The position numbers and the translations under genes were made by a program. A DNA stretch of 64,000 nucleotides, from positions 2,852,001 through 2,916,000 of the forward strand of contig NZ_VFOA01000001.1 in the NCBI RefSeq assembly GCF_006715865.1, written 5' to 3'. Of the stretch, positions 51,097 through 59,494 are shown one piece after another. The notes under the pieces were generated by a model. It saw only the letters and a program-made list of their open reading frames with translations. It was not told the origin of the DNA and did not search any database. Positions within the stretch are counted from its first letter, which is position 1. Every line of letters starts with the position of its first letter. The DNA comes from Cellulomonas sp. SLBN-39. Lineage in GTDB: Bacteria > Actinomycetota > Actinomycetes > Actinomycetales > Cellulomonadaceae.

Positions 51097-53889
51097 TCAC
51101 ACCGCCGCGGGGGCGTCGGCGGACGCACCGGCAGGTGCGGGGGAGAGCGTGATGCGGGCCGTCGGCACACCGGCGGGCAGCAGGTCGTGCACGTCGCCGG
51201 ACGCGCCGAGGACGAGGGTGGTGCCGGCCGCGGACGCGCTCCGCAGCGCGTCGCGGGCGGTGGCCCGGGTCGCGGGGCTCAGGGCGCCCGTGCCGTCGAC
51301 GACGAGCACGGCGGGCCGCTCGGCGACCGCGTCGGCGAGGGCTCCCACCGGTTCGGTGCGCAGGTCGACCAGCGCGACCCGGCGCCGCACGGCGGCCGAC
51401 CGCTCGGGCAGCAGCAGGCCCGCGACCTTGACGTCGCCCCCGGCGGGTTCGAGCCGGCCGGCGAGCGTGAGCAGCAGCCCGCTGACCGGGCCGGGGGCGG
51501 CGCCGTCGACGACGAGGGCGCCGCGCTCGGGCACCTCGAGGGCGATCTCGCCCTCGAGCCCGGCGCGCGGGTCCAGGCGCAGGCCGCGCGCGGCCAGGGC
51601 GGTGCCCTCGGCGGGCCAATGCGCCAGCGAGAGCTCGCGGTGCAGGCCCTCACCCTCGACGTCGAACGACGGCAGGGCCTTGTCGAGCCAGCGCGGCATC
51701 CACCACGCCTTGTCGCCGAGCAGCTGCATGACCGCGGGCACCAGGGTCATCCGCACGACGAACGCGTCGACGAACACGCCGACGGCCAGGCCGAGCGCGA
51801 TGGGTTTGATGTTGGTGTCGCCCTCGGGGACGAAGGCGAAGAAGACCGCGAACATGATGACGGCGGCCGCGGTGACGACCTTCGCCGAGCCGAGGAACCC
51901 GGTGCGGATCGAGGCGAGCGCGTCGCGGGAGTGCACGTAGTCCTCGCGCATGCGGGACACGAGGAACACCTCGTAGTCCATCGCCAGGCCGAACAGCACG
52001 CCCATGAGGACGATCGGCATGAACGAGATGATCGGGCCGAGGCGGGCGACGTGCAGCAGGTCCGCACCGACGCCGTGCTCGAACACCATGGTGACGACGC
52101 CGAACGCGGCGCCGACGGACAGCAGGTAGCCGAGGGTGGCCTTGATCGGCACCGCGACCGAGCGGAACACCATGGTCAGCAGCACCAGCGAGAGCCCGAC
52201 GACGAACAGCGCGAACGGCAGCAGCGCGGCCCCGAGCTTCTCCGAGACGTCGATGCCGACGGCCGTGGAGCCGGTGACGGACAGCTCGACGCCGTACTCG
52301 TCGAGGAAGTGGCCCTGCAGGGAGCGGATCTCGCGCACGAGGTCCGCGGTGGCGACGTCGGTGGGGCCGGTCTCGGGGACGACCTGCACGATGCCGGTGT
52401 CGGCGGTCTCGTTGGGCGTCGACAGCGGCACGTCGGCGACGCCGTCGAGCTGGGCGATCTCGTCGCCGATGTCCTCCATCAGCCCCAGCGGGTCGTCGCT
52501 GGTCACGATCGAGCCGGTGACGATGAGGGGGCCGTTGGCGCCGGGGCCGAAGTGGTCGGAGATCCGGTCGTAGGTGATGCGGGCCTGGTTGGACTCCGGC
52601 AGCGACCCGGCGTCGGGCAGCGCGAGGCGCAGGTCCAGCGCGGGCAGGCTGAGCGCCCCGACCGCGGCGATCACCAGGACGATCGTCAGCGCGGGCCAGC
52701 GGGTGGCGTTGCGGACCCAGCCGGCGAAGAAGCGGTTGTGGTGCGGGGGCAGCTCGGCCCACTCGCTCTCGGTGTCTCCGGCAGCGCTCGCGGGGGTGCC
52801 CGCCGACGGCGCGGCTGCGGCGGCGGCTTCGGCGCGGGCGGCGCGACGACGGGCGCGCCGGCTGGTGCCGGGGCGCAGCCGCTCGCCGGCGAACCCGAGC
52901 ATGGCGGGCACGAGCGTCAGGGACACCAGCACGGAGACGCCGACGGCGACGGCGCCGGCCACGCCCATCACGGTGAGGAACGGGATGCCTGCGACCGACA
53001 GCCCGACGAGGGCGATCATGACGGTCAGGCCGGCGAAGACGACGGCGGAGCCGGCGGTGGCCACGGAGCGGGCCGTGGACTCCTCGGCGTCGGTGCCGGT
53101 CAGGAGCTGGTCGCGGTGCCGGGACACGATGAACAGCGCGTAGTCGATGCCCACGGCCAGGCCGAGCATGAGCGAGAGCAGCGGCGTGGTCGCGGTGATG
53201 GGCGTGAACGCCGTGGCGAGGAACACCAGGATCGTGGAGATCCCCACGCCCAGCAGCGCGTTGACGATCGGCATGCCCGCGGCCACGAACGACCCGAGCG
53301 TGAGGATGAGCACGACGAGCGCGACGAGCACGCCGAGGGCCTCGGTGAGCGTCATGCCGGGGAACTCGTTGGCGTAGAGCTGCCCGCCGATGGTGGCGTC
53401 CCACCCGGACGGCAGCGCGGCGGCGAGCTCGGTCGTGGCCTCGCTCAGCGCCTCCTTGACGTCGTCGCCGATGGACGGGCCCTCGCCCTCGACCTGCACG
53501 GTGATCAGGGCGGCGCGGTCGTCGTCGCTGAACGTGTCGGGGTTGCCCTCGACGAACGGCGAGACGACGGTGCTCACGGCGTCGACGTCCTCGTAGGCGG
53601 TCACGGCGTCGGCCACGGCGTCCTGCGCCGCGTCGTCGCGGACGTCCACGCCCTCGGGGGCGAGCACGAGCACCTGCGCGCTGGTGCCGCTGACCTGCGG
53701 GAACGTGGCGGCGAGCCGGTCGAGCGCGGCCTGCGACTCGGTACCGGGGATCGTGACGTTGTTGTCGAGGCCCTGGTTGAAGAGCCCGGCGGCGCCGCCG
53801 AGCACGACGAGGGCGGCGACCCAGACGGCGATCACGGTGCGGCGTGCGCGGTAGGCCCAGCGGCCGAGGCGGTACAGCACGGAGGACAC
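51097..53889 (-). CDS. MMPL-family RND transporter with degenerate ABC-ATPase-like tail
   Basis: The 930-residue protein contains two MMPL halves with 12 predicted membrane helices and two extracytoplasmic loops; GLAVGIDYALFIVSR and GLAMDYEVFLVSRMRED carry the Asp residues used for proton coupling. The family exports lipids and other hydrophobic compounds. After residue 745 a further ~185 residues read like an ABC nucleotide-binding fold. GALVVDGAAPGPVSG followed by LLLTLAGRL sits where a Walker A would be but lacks the Lys, and PAVLVVDGTGALSP resembles a Walker B without the catalytic Glu. Hence a pseudo-ATPase tail is likely. The GTG at 53889 has GGGAG upstream. It is divergent from a TetR gene across an operator array. 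Confidence 0.85.
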   Translation of the reverse strand: MSSVLYRLGRWAYRARRTVIAVWVAALVVLGGAAGLFNQGLDNNVTIPGTESQAALDRLAATFPQVSGTSAQVLVLAPEGVDVRDDAAQDAVADAVTAYEDVDAVSTVVSPFVEGNPDTFSDDDRAALITVQVEGEGPSIGDDVKEALSEATTELAAALPSGWDATIGGQLYANEFPGMTLTEALGVLVALVVLILTLGSFVAAGMPIVNALLGVGISTILVFLATAFTPITATTPLLSLMLGLAVGIDYALFIVSRHRDQLLTGTDAEESTARSVATAGSAVVFAGLTVMIALVGLSVAGIPFLTVMGVAGAVAVGVSVLVSLTLVPAMLGFAGERLRPGTSRRARRRAARAEAAAAAAPSAGTPASAAGDTESEWAELPPHHNRFFAGWVRNATRWPALTIVLVIAAVGALSLPALDLRLALPDAGSLPESNQARITYDRISDHFGPGANGPLIVTGSIVTSDDPLGLMEDIGDEIAQLDGVADVPLSTPNETADTGIVQVVPETGPTDVATADLVREIRSLQGHFLDEYGVELSVTGSTAVGIDVSEKLGAALLPFALFVVGLSLVLLTMVFRSVAVPIKATLGYLLSVGAAFGVVTMVFEHGVGADLLHVARLGPIISFMPIVLMGVLFGLAMDYEVFLVSRMREDYVHSRDALASIRTGFLGSAKVVTAAAVIMFAVFFAFVPEGDTNIKPIALGLAVGVFVDAFVVRMTLVPAVMQLLGDKAWWMPRWLDKALPSFDVEGEGLHRELSLAHWPAEGTALAARGLRLDPRAGLEGEIALEVPERGALVVDGAAPGPVSGLLLTLAGRLEPAGGDVKVAGLLLPERSAAVRRRVALVDLRTEPVGALADAVAERPAVLVVDGTGALSPATRATARDALRSASAAGTTLVLGASGDVHDLLPAGVPTARITLSPAPAGASADAPAAV

Positions 53890-53949
53890 AGGTGCTCCCG
53901 GGTTCGGGGGTGCGAGGGGGGTGCGGACGACGGCGTCCGATGCGCAAGC

Positions 53950-53994
53950 GTATGCGATACATCGCTGTATGCAATACGGAGCCGTATGCGATAC
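53950..53994. promoter_or_regulatory. 17-bp-period operator array between MMPL and TetR genes
   Basis: Three palindromes GTATGCGATAC (53950-53960), GTATGCAATAC (53967-53977) and GTATGCGATAC (53984-53994) recur with an exact 17-bp period; a fourth GTAT follows at 54001. ATACATCGCTGTAT (53957-53970) and ATACATCACTGTAT (53991-54004) are overlapping inverted repeats within the same array. The region separates divergent MMPL and TetR genes, so TetR binding to control both is the natural reading. Confidence 0.75.
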
Positions 53995-54069
53995 ATCACT
54001 GTATCGAGCGCGCTAGGATCGGACCCGCGCACCCGCGCCCACCACCATCCTCCGAGGGGAGACGCACGC

Positions 54070-54768
54070 ATGGCACGCGCCGAGGCCGCCGCCCCCGAGG
54101 AGGCCGCGACCACCAGCACCCGCCGGCAGCGCACGCGCGAGCGTCTGCTCGACGCCGCGTTCGACCTGTTCGCCGAGGAGGGCTTCGAGGCCGCGTCCAT
54201 CGAGGCGATCTGCGAGCGGGCCGGCTTCACCCGCGGCGCGTTCTACTCCAACTTCGCCGACAAGGCCGAGCTGTTCATCACCCTCGCCGCCCGCGAGCAC
54301 CGGCGCCGCATGACCGAGCTGCGCGACGCCATCGCCGCCGGCCTGCCCGGCCTCGACCCCGGCCGTGAGCTCGACCTCGACGCCATCGGCCGGATCGTCG
54401 CGCACCTGCTCGGCGCTATCTCCGACGACCGCCGCTGGCGCCTGCTCCGGGCGGAGTTCGACCTCGTCGTCATGCGGCACCCCGAGATCGCCGCCGACTA
54501 CGTCGCCCGCGACCAGACCCTCATGGACGAGCTCGCCGACGAGATCGACCGGCTCGCCGAGCTGCTCGGCCGCCGGCTGCTCATCCCCGCCCGTGGCCTC
54601 GTCCGGCTGCTGAACTCCGGCTACCTCGCCGACCTGCGCCTCGCCGACCTGTGCGGCGGCACCCCCGGCGCCCCGACGGCCCCCGAGCTCGCCGCCCAGT
54701 GGCTCCCCGTCGTCGCCGAACGCCTCACCGAGCCCCTGGCCGCGCCCGGCCGGAACGCCCCCGGCTGA
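54070..54768 (+). CDS. TetR-family regulator of MMPL-YhgE operon
   Basis: The 232-residue protein has the TetR DNA-binding domain (RTRERLLDAAFDLFAEEGFEAASIEAICERAGFTRGAFYSNF) and an all-helical ligand domain. The N-terminus is Ala/Glu-rich (residues 2-17). It is divergent from the MMPL-YhgE operon with a repeated palindrome between them, and most likely represses both itself and the exporter until a hydrophobic inducer binds. GGGGAG precedes the ATG at 54070. Confidence 0.92.
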   Translation: MARAEAAAPEEAATTSTRRQRTRERLLDAAFDLFAEEGFEAASIEAICERAGFTRGAFYSNFADKAELFITLAAREHRRRMTELRDAIAAGLPGLDPGRELDLDAIGRIVAHLLGAISDDRRWRLLRAEFDLVVMRHPEIAADYVARDQTLMDELADEIDRLAELLGRRLLIPARGLVRLLNSGYLADLRLADLCGGTPGAPTAPELAAQWLPVVAERLTEPLAAPGRNAPG

Positions 54769-54858
54769 GTCGTCGCCGGCCGGTGACGCCCCGGGGTCGA
54801 CGGCCGCGGGTGCTGGATGCGGGCGGGCGCCGTCGCAGGTGCGCCCTTCTTGTCCGCC

Positions 54859-55138
54859 TCACCCCGGCTCGGCGATCCCCTCGTCGCGCAGGTGTCGCAC
54901 GATCCGGAGCTCCTGGCGGTGGTCGCGTCGGGTCGTGTCGATGGTGACGACAGCGTCGGACCAGCCGCGCCTGACCATGAAGTCGATCTGGTTGCCGACG
55001 GAGGTGGTCAGGGGTGCGAGCGACCGCCAGCGTCCGTCGAGGAGCTGCGGTCGCCGGACGACGACCTGGGTCTCGGGGTTGCGGCGACCGCGCAGTGCCT
55101 CGACCCAGCCTCACACGAGAGAGCTGTCGGCGGTGCAC
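54859..55138 (-). pseudogene. probable frameshifted small gene or remnant, unidentified
   Basis: On the minus strand the frame 55110-54859 has a natural amino-acid mix and high G/C at third positions (for example PETQVVVRRPQLLDGRWRS and GNQIDFMVRRGWSDAVVTID), ending EGIAEPG. It has no ATG or GTG start near its beginning; an in-frame TGA lies at 55113. A GGAGG ribosome site and GTG (55138) sit just upstream but in another frame, giving VHRRQLSRV before the two frames would need to join near 55110. A single-base change would connect them into a gene of about 92 codons. I do not recognise the product. The rest of the 451-bp gap (54769-55219) shows nothing else I can support. Confidence 0.35.
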
Positions 55139-55219
55139 GATCCTCTTTCCTCCGCCGACCCCGGTGGTCGATCCGGCGGCTCGGCGGTGCCTGGCGGGGG
55201 CGGCGGTCGGTGGTGGCGC

Positions 55220-55819
55220 TCAACGCGACAGGCCCAGCGTCGCGATGAGGTCCTCGTGCAGCTCGAACCACACGCGGTGGCAGGAGTCGCAGTCGGTGGC
55301 GGTGATCCACGCAGGCTCCGCGCGGGCGCGCCCCAGGGCGCTCGTGAAGCGCTCGTGGTAGCCGCTGAACCGCGCCAGGTGCGCGGTCAGGCGGCGCTCG
55401 ATCCCGGCCAGCGCCGCGGCAGGGGCCTGCAGCGCCGCGGTCGTGGCGGCGACGGACGGCGTGCGCTCGCCGACGCCCAGGTCGGCCAGCTGCCACGCGG
55501 TGCACGCCGCAGCCACGGGGTCGTTGTGCCGCAGGAACTCCCGGTGGGCGGCCTCGACCTCTGCCCGGGCGCCCGTGGCGTCCAGCTCTGCCGCCAGCAG
55601 CAGCTCGCCGTGGGCCTTGCCGGACTCGGTCAACGACCAGCCGGCGTCCCCGGCGAAGGAGGTGAGCGTGACCCAGCCGTGCGCCTCGGCGTCCAGGAGC
55701 CGCTCGGCGACCAGGTCGACGGGCGCGTGCGTGCGTGCCGCGACGCGGGCGGTGGCGGCGTAGCCCATCGTCCGTACGGCGTGCAGCACCCGGTGCTCGA
55801 GGGGGGAGGTGTGGCTCAT
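55220..55819 (-). CDS. winged-helix domain protein, last gene of PEP-enzyme operon
   Basis: The 199-residue protein starts with a winged-helix-like region (LEHRVLHAVRTMGYAATARVAARTHAPVDLVAERL, then HGWVTLTSFAGDAGWSLTESGKAHGELL), resembling MarR-type DNA-binding domains. The remaining part is helical with LARFSGYHERFTSAL and ends in a segment with two Cys (TDCDSCHRVWFELHEDLIA). The ATG at 55819 overlaps the stop of the PEP-synthase-like gene (ATGA). I do not recognise an exact family. It might regulate the operon, or bind the enzyme. Confidence 0.75.
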   Translation of the reverse strand: MSHTSPLEHRVLHAVRTMGYAATARVAARTHAPVDLVAERLLDAEAHGWVTLTSFAGDAGWSLTESGKAHGELLLAAELDATGARAEVEAAHREFLRHNDPVAAACTAWQLADLGVGERTPSVAATTAALQAPAAALAGIERRLTAHLARFSGYHERFTSALGRARAEPAWITATDCDSCHRVWFELHEDLIATLGLSR

Positions 55820-56907
55820 GGCTCGTCCTGGTCGTCGGTCGTGGTGACCGTGCCCGCGGTCCCGTCGACGGTGACGCGCTGACCGTCCCTCAGGGCGGAC
55901 GTCGCGTCGGGCACGGCGAGGACCGCCGGGATGCCGAACTCGCGAGCGACGATCGCCGCGTGCGCGAGCAGGCCGCCGACCTCGGTCACGACGGCGGCGG
56001 CTCGAGCCAGCACGGGGGTCCAGGCCGGCGAGGTCGTGCGGCAGACCAGCACGTCCCCGGTGGCGAAGCGGCGGAAGTCGTCGAGCCCGTCGACGACGCG
56101 TGCCGTCCCCTGGGCGGTGCCGGGGCTGGCGGGCGTGCCCGTCGCGAGGACCCGGCGGCTCGCCGGTCCGGCAACCGCCCGGTCGCGGTCCAGGTCGGCG
56201 AGCGTGGTGATCGGGCGGGACTGCAGCACCCAGGTGGTGCCGTCCGCGATCGCCCACTCGACGTCCTGGGGGCACCCGAGCAGCGCTTCGAGGCGGCGCC
56301 CGGTCGCTGCGAGCTCGAGGACCTGCGCCCGCCTCAGCGGCTCGCCCGGCCGACCCGCGCGGCGGACGACGGTGCGGCCGTCGACCGTCCACGACCAGGG
56401 CGTGACGGTCCCGCCGACGACGGGCTCGCCGGTCCCGCGGCCGGCCTCGACCACGACCTCGGACGCTCCCGTGACGGGGTGGCGGGTGAACGTCACGCCG
56501 GCGACCTCGGCGCGGACGAGGGTCTGGACGATCACCGGCACGACCGGGGGAGGTTGCCGGCCGGTCCGGGCGGCGTAGGCGACGACCCGCGCGCTGGTGC
56601 CCGAGCCCGCGACGCGACGGATCTCGTCGACGACCTCGGCCGGACCGCTCAGGCCCAGCGAGGAGCGCAGCTGACCGGCGAACGAGGCCTCGGCCCCGTC
56701 CTCGTGCGGCGCGGAGGAGCGCACGGCGACCTGCGGTGCGCCGAGCTGATGCAGGGCCGCCTCGATCTCGCCGACCCAGGCGTCGGATCCCTGCGCGTCG
56801 ACGACCACGAAACCGGGTGGGACGGGGGTGCCCGCGCGCAGCAGCCGGGCCAGGTTCGCGGCCTTGGCGCCGCACCGCTCGTCGGCGTCGGCCAGGGGGA
56901 CCAGCAC
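55816..56907 (-). CDS. compact PEP-synthase-like enzyme: ATP-grasp plus phosphohistidine domain
   Basis: The 363-residue protein has the PPDK/PEP-synthase N-terminal ATP-grasp domain: AKAANLARLLRAGTPVPPGFVV, VAVRSSAPHEDG, VIVQTLVRAEVAGVTFTRHP and VEWAIADGTTWVLQSRPITT. A PEP-utiliser mobile domain follows, with the phosphoryl-carrier His316 in TEVGGLLAHAAIVAREFGIPAVLAV (given here as its key segment GGLLAHAAIVAREFG). It lacks the pyruvate-binding barrel of PEP synthase and the large substrate domain found in rifampicin phosphotransferase (about 865 residues). It could phosphorylate its His from ATP, but the acceptor is unknown. GTG start at 56907, three bases after the upstream stop; coupled to the winged-helix gene downstream. 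Confidence 0.88.
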   Translation of the reverse strand: MLVPLADADERCGAKAANLARLLRAGTPVPPGFVVVDAQGSDAWVGEIEAALHQLGAPQVAVRSSAPHEDGAEASFAGQLRSSLGLSGPAEVVDEIRRVAGSGTSARVVAYAARTGRQPPPVVPVIVQTLVRAEVAGVTFTRHPVTGASEVVVEAGRGTGEPVVGGTVTPWSWTVDGRTVVRRAGRPGEPLRRAQVLELAATGRRLEALLGCPQDVEWAIADGTTWVLQSRPITTLADLDRDRAVAGPASRRVLATGTPASPGTAQGTARVVDGLDDFRRFATGDVLVCRTTSPAWTPVLARAAAVVTEVGGLLAHAAIVAREFGIPAVLAVPDATSALRDGQRVTVDGTAGTVTTTDDQDEP

Positions 56908-56910
56908 CGC

Positions 56911-57297
56911 TCAGGCCCCCGGTGTCGAGACGCCCGTGCGGCCCAGGATGCGACCGAGACGCTGCTGAGCGGCCTGGGCGGACCCGAGCCCGAGCGACTC
57001 GGCGATCTGCGGCCACGTCATCCCGGAGGCGCGTGCGGCGAACAGCAGTCCGGACTCGATCTGGTCGAGCTCGGCGCGGGCGGGGGTCAGCAGGCGCAGC
57101 GCGGCGTCCAGGACGGCCGGGTCGACGGTATCCGGGTGCCGGGCGCTCCACGCGGCGAACCGGACGAGGTCGACGTCGGACGCCGGCTGCCCGGGGTGCT
57201 GCCACGGCCGCGGGGCGAGCCCGGCGGCTCCTGCCCGGTTCACGGTCGCGCGGGAGCGGTCCAGGTCCGCTGCTCGGTGCAGGTCGTCGGCGGGCAT
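56911..57297 (-). CDS. helix-turn-helix protein, first gene of PEP-enzyme operon
   Basis: The 128-residue protein has a C-terminal sigma-region-4-like helix-turn-helix (ARASGMTWPQIAESLGLGSAQAAQQRLGRIL). The N-terminal half is variable with a PRPWQHPG segment. Proteins with GMTWPQIAESLGL-type helices are frequent in actinobacteria; their roles are poorly known. The ATG at 57297 has GAGG seven bases upstream. It begins an operon with the compact PEP-synthase-like enzyme and a winged-helix protein. A palindrome sits just upstream and may be its own operator. Confidence 0.78.
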   Translation of the reverse strand: MPADDLHRAADLDRSRATVNRAGAAGLAPRPWQHPGQPASDVDLVRFAAWSARHPDTVDPAVLDAALRLLTPARAELDQIESGLLFAARASGMTWPQIAESLGLGSAQAAQQRLGRILGRTGVSTPGA

Positions 57298-57323
57298 GGG
57301 ACCACCTCACGGCATCAACGCGG

Positions 57324-57343
57324 TGTTGTCAACAGTCTGTTGA
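57324..57343. promoter_or_regulatory. overlapping palindromes upstream of PEP-enzyme operon
   Basis: TGTTGTCAACA (57324-57334) and TCAACAGTCTGTTGA (57329-57343) are overlapping perfect inverted repeats built from three TGTTG-type half-sites. On the minus strand they include TTGACA (57330-57325), a consensus -35; a weak TGAGGT lies 17 bases further. Binding would occlude the promoter of the operon starting at 57297. Confidence 0.6.
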
Positions 57344-57389
57344 TCACCGTGCGCCCGTGGTCCTGCCGGCGTCGCGAGGGCTGGGAGGG

Positions 57390-57629
57390 TCAGCGCGCGG
57401 CGCTGGTCCTGCCCTCGCGCTGCCCCGGAACGGCGTCGGTGCGGGGCGCGCCCCGGCTCGCGCCCGGCCCGCGGTGGGCGTGCCGCAGCGCCAGGGCTGC
57501 GCGCGCCGGCGCGGGCAGGGCCCGCAGTGCGGCCAGCCGCTCGAGGTGGACCGCGCGGCGCAGGGCGCGGTCGGCCGCGGCGACCTCCGCAGCCGTGCCG
57601 TCCGACGCCTCGGGCACCGGCGTCAGCAC
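57390..57629 (-). CDS. small hypothetical protein
   Basis: This 79-residue frame has natural composition and very high G/C at third positions (MLTPVPEASDGTAAEVAAADRALRRAVHLERLAALRALP). It is predicted to be mostly helical, Ala/Arg-rich and without signal or membrane segment. The GTG start at 57629 has a weak ribosome site (ACAGG). It lies alone between recD and the PEP-enzyme operon on the same strand. I do not recognise it; a chance frame cannot be excluded at this length. Confidence 0.5.
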   Translation of the reverse strand: MLTPVPEASDGTAAEVAAADRALRRAVHLERLAALRALPAPARAALALRHAHRGPGASRGAPRTDAVPGQREGRTSAAR

Positions 57630-57742
57630 CGCCTGTCACATGGGCGAATCATGGAGTGATGGTAGAACATGACTGGCGGTCGTGGAAGTCGGGCGCAGCA
57701 CCCCGCCGCGGCGCCCGGCCCCTCCGCACGGTCGGCGCCCGG

Positions 57743-59494
57743 TCAACGAGGAGCGTGCAGGCCCGTGGTGCGGCTGGTCGGGCTGGTGATCGCCCGGCGG
57801 ACGGCGGCGTCCGTGGCCAGGATCCGCACGTGGTGCCGGGCGCGGGTCACGGCCGTGTAGAGCAGCTCTCTGGTGAGCAGGGGGGAGCCCTCGGGCGGGA
57901 GCACGAGGGCGACGCGGTCGTGCTGGCCGCCCTGGGCCCGGTGCACCGTGCTGGCGTCGGCCGGGGCGGCCGCAGGCAGGAGGTGCGGGCGGACGAGCTG
58001 CGGGGCGTCGGGGTCGCCGAACGCCACGAGCGGCCCGTCGTCCTCGACGACCACGCCGAGGTCGCCGTTGGCCAGCCCCGTGGCGGTGTCGTTGGCGGTG
58101 ACCGTCACCGGGCGGCCCGGTGCCCACGGGCCCGCCGGGCCGCCCGTCGCCGCGTCGACCCAGCCGCGCGCCAGGGCCTCCCACCGGGCCAGGCCCGCCG
58201 GGCCGCGGCGGTGCGCCACCAGCAGGCGGTGCGCCGGCAGGGCGCGCAGGGCGGCAGCGGCGTCACCGGCGCGGGCGGCGTCCACCAGGGCGGTGCCGGC
58301 GCGGACCACGTCGGCGCGCAGGGCGTCGAGGGCACCCGCGTCGCCCGGGGCGGCCAGGGTGGCGTGCGGGCCGCCCGCGTGCAGCAGCGCCAGCGCCGTG
58401 CCGTCGTCGCCCGCGCGCACCGCGTCGGCCAGCGCACCCAGCTCGGTGCCGAACCGGTGCCGCACGGTCAGGCGCACCACCGCGTCGTCGTGCGCCGCCA
58501 CCAGGTCGCCCAGCACCGCGCCGACCTCGACCGACGTGAGCTGGTCCGGGTCGCCGACGAGCACGAGCCGCGCGTCCGGGCGGACCGCGTCGAGCAGGCG
58601 TGCCAGCAGCGGCAGCGAGACCATCGACGCCTCGTCGACCACCACGACGTCGTGCGGCAGCGGGTGCCGGGGGTCGTGGCGCGGGTGCGGCGAGCCGGGG
58701 CGCAGGCCGAGCAGCGCGTGGAGCGTGCCGCCGGGGGTGCCGGCCAGGGCGGGGAGGTCGGCGTGGACGGCCTCGGCCAGCCGTGCCGCGGCCCGGCGCG
58801 TCGGAGCGGCCAGCGCCACCCGGGGCACCGGGCCGGCCGCGTCCTGCACCACGTCGTGCAGCACGGCCAGCACGCGGGCGACCGCGGTCGTCTTGCCCGT
58901 GCCGGGCCCGCCCGTCACGAGCGTCAGCCGGTGCCGGGCCGCGTGCTCCGCGGCCTGGCGCTGCCGCTCGTCGCCAGGGCCGGGCAGGTGGCGGTCCAGG
59001 GCCGCGCGCAGCGCGTCGTCGTCCACGGCCGGCCGTGCGGCCAGGCGCGCGTCGACGGCGCGGCGCACCACCTGCTCGTCACGCCACCAGCGGTCCAGGT
59101 ACAGCCGGTCGTCGACGAGGCGCAGGGGACGGTCCACGGGCGCGCCCGGCACGTCCGGCCCCGCCGGCCCGTCGGCGACGAGGACGCTGCGGCGGACCGC
59201 GTCCGCCCACGCCGCCGGGTCGGGCCACGGCACGTCCGGCACGGCACCGTCGTCAGCCGCCACCGACCCGGGCAGGTCCGCGAGGACCACGCACGACGAC
59301 CCCGCGCGCACGGCCCGCACCGCGCACGCCACCGCCAGGTGCACCCGCTCGTCGTCCTCCCCGGCCAGGGCGCCCAGGCGCTCGGCGACGCGCACGTCCG
59401 CGGACGTCAGCACGCCCGCCGCCGCGAACGCACCCAGCAGCGGGCCCGTGCGCCACGGGACGCGCGGGTCGCCGGGGTCGGGGGCCACGCTCAT
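57743..59494 (-). CDS. recD: exodeoxyribonuclease V alpha subunit RecD
   Basis: The 583-residue superfamily 1B 5'-3' helicase is the fast motor of RecBCD. Visible motifs are Walker A GGPGTGKT, Walker B DEAS in VVVVDEASMVSLPLL, motif III GDPDQLTSVEVGAVLGD, STVHRAQGGQHDRVAL and LLYTAVTRARH. Length is close to the E. coli protein (608). The ATG at 59494 overlaps the recB stop by four bases. It is the last gene of the recC-recB-recD order, coupled throughout. Confidence 0.93.
   Translation of the reverse strand: MSVAPDPGDPRVPWRTGPLLGAFAAAGVLTSADVRVAERLGALAGEDDERVHLAVACAVRAVRAGSSCVVLADLPGSVAADDGAVPDVPWPDPAAWADAVRRSVLVADGPAGPDVPGAPVDRPLRLVDDRLYLDRWWRDEQVVRRAVDARLAARPAVDDDALRAALDRHLPGPGDERQRQAAEHAARHRLTLVTGGPGTGKTTAVARVLAVLHDVVQDAAGPVPRVALAAPTRRAAARLAEAVHADLPALAGTPGGTLHALLGLRPGSPHPRHDPRHPLPHDVVVVDEASMVSLPLLARLLDAVRPDARLVLVGDPDQLTSVEVGAVLGDLVAAHDDAVVRLTVRHRFGTELGALADAVRAGDDGTALALLHAGGPHATLAAPGDAGALDALRADVVRAGTALVDAARAGDAAAALRALPAHRLLVAHRRGPAGLARWEALARGWVDAATGGPAGPWAPGRPVTVTANDTATGLANGDLGVVVEDDGPLVAFGDPDAPQLVRPHLLPAAAPADASTVHRAQGGQHDRVALVLPPEGSPLLTRELLYTAVTRARHHVRILATDAAVRRAITSPTSRTTGLHAPR

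Noticed and set aside
55816..56907. Rifampicin phosphotransferase
   Set aside because: The protein is 363 residues and lacks the central antibiotic-binding domain; no rifamycin-associated 19-bp element is seen upstream.
57669..57860. Small plus-strand frame near the recD end
   Set aside because: It overlaps the recD 3' end antisense and is Arg-rich without a ribosome site.
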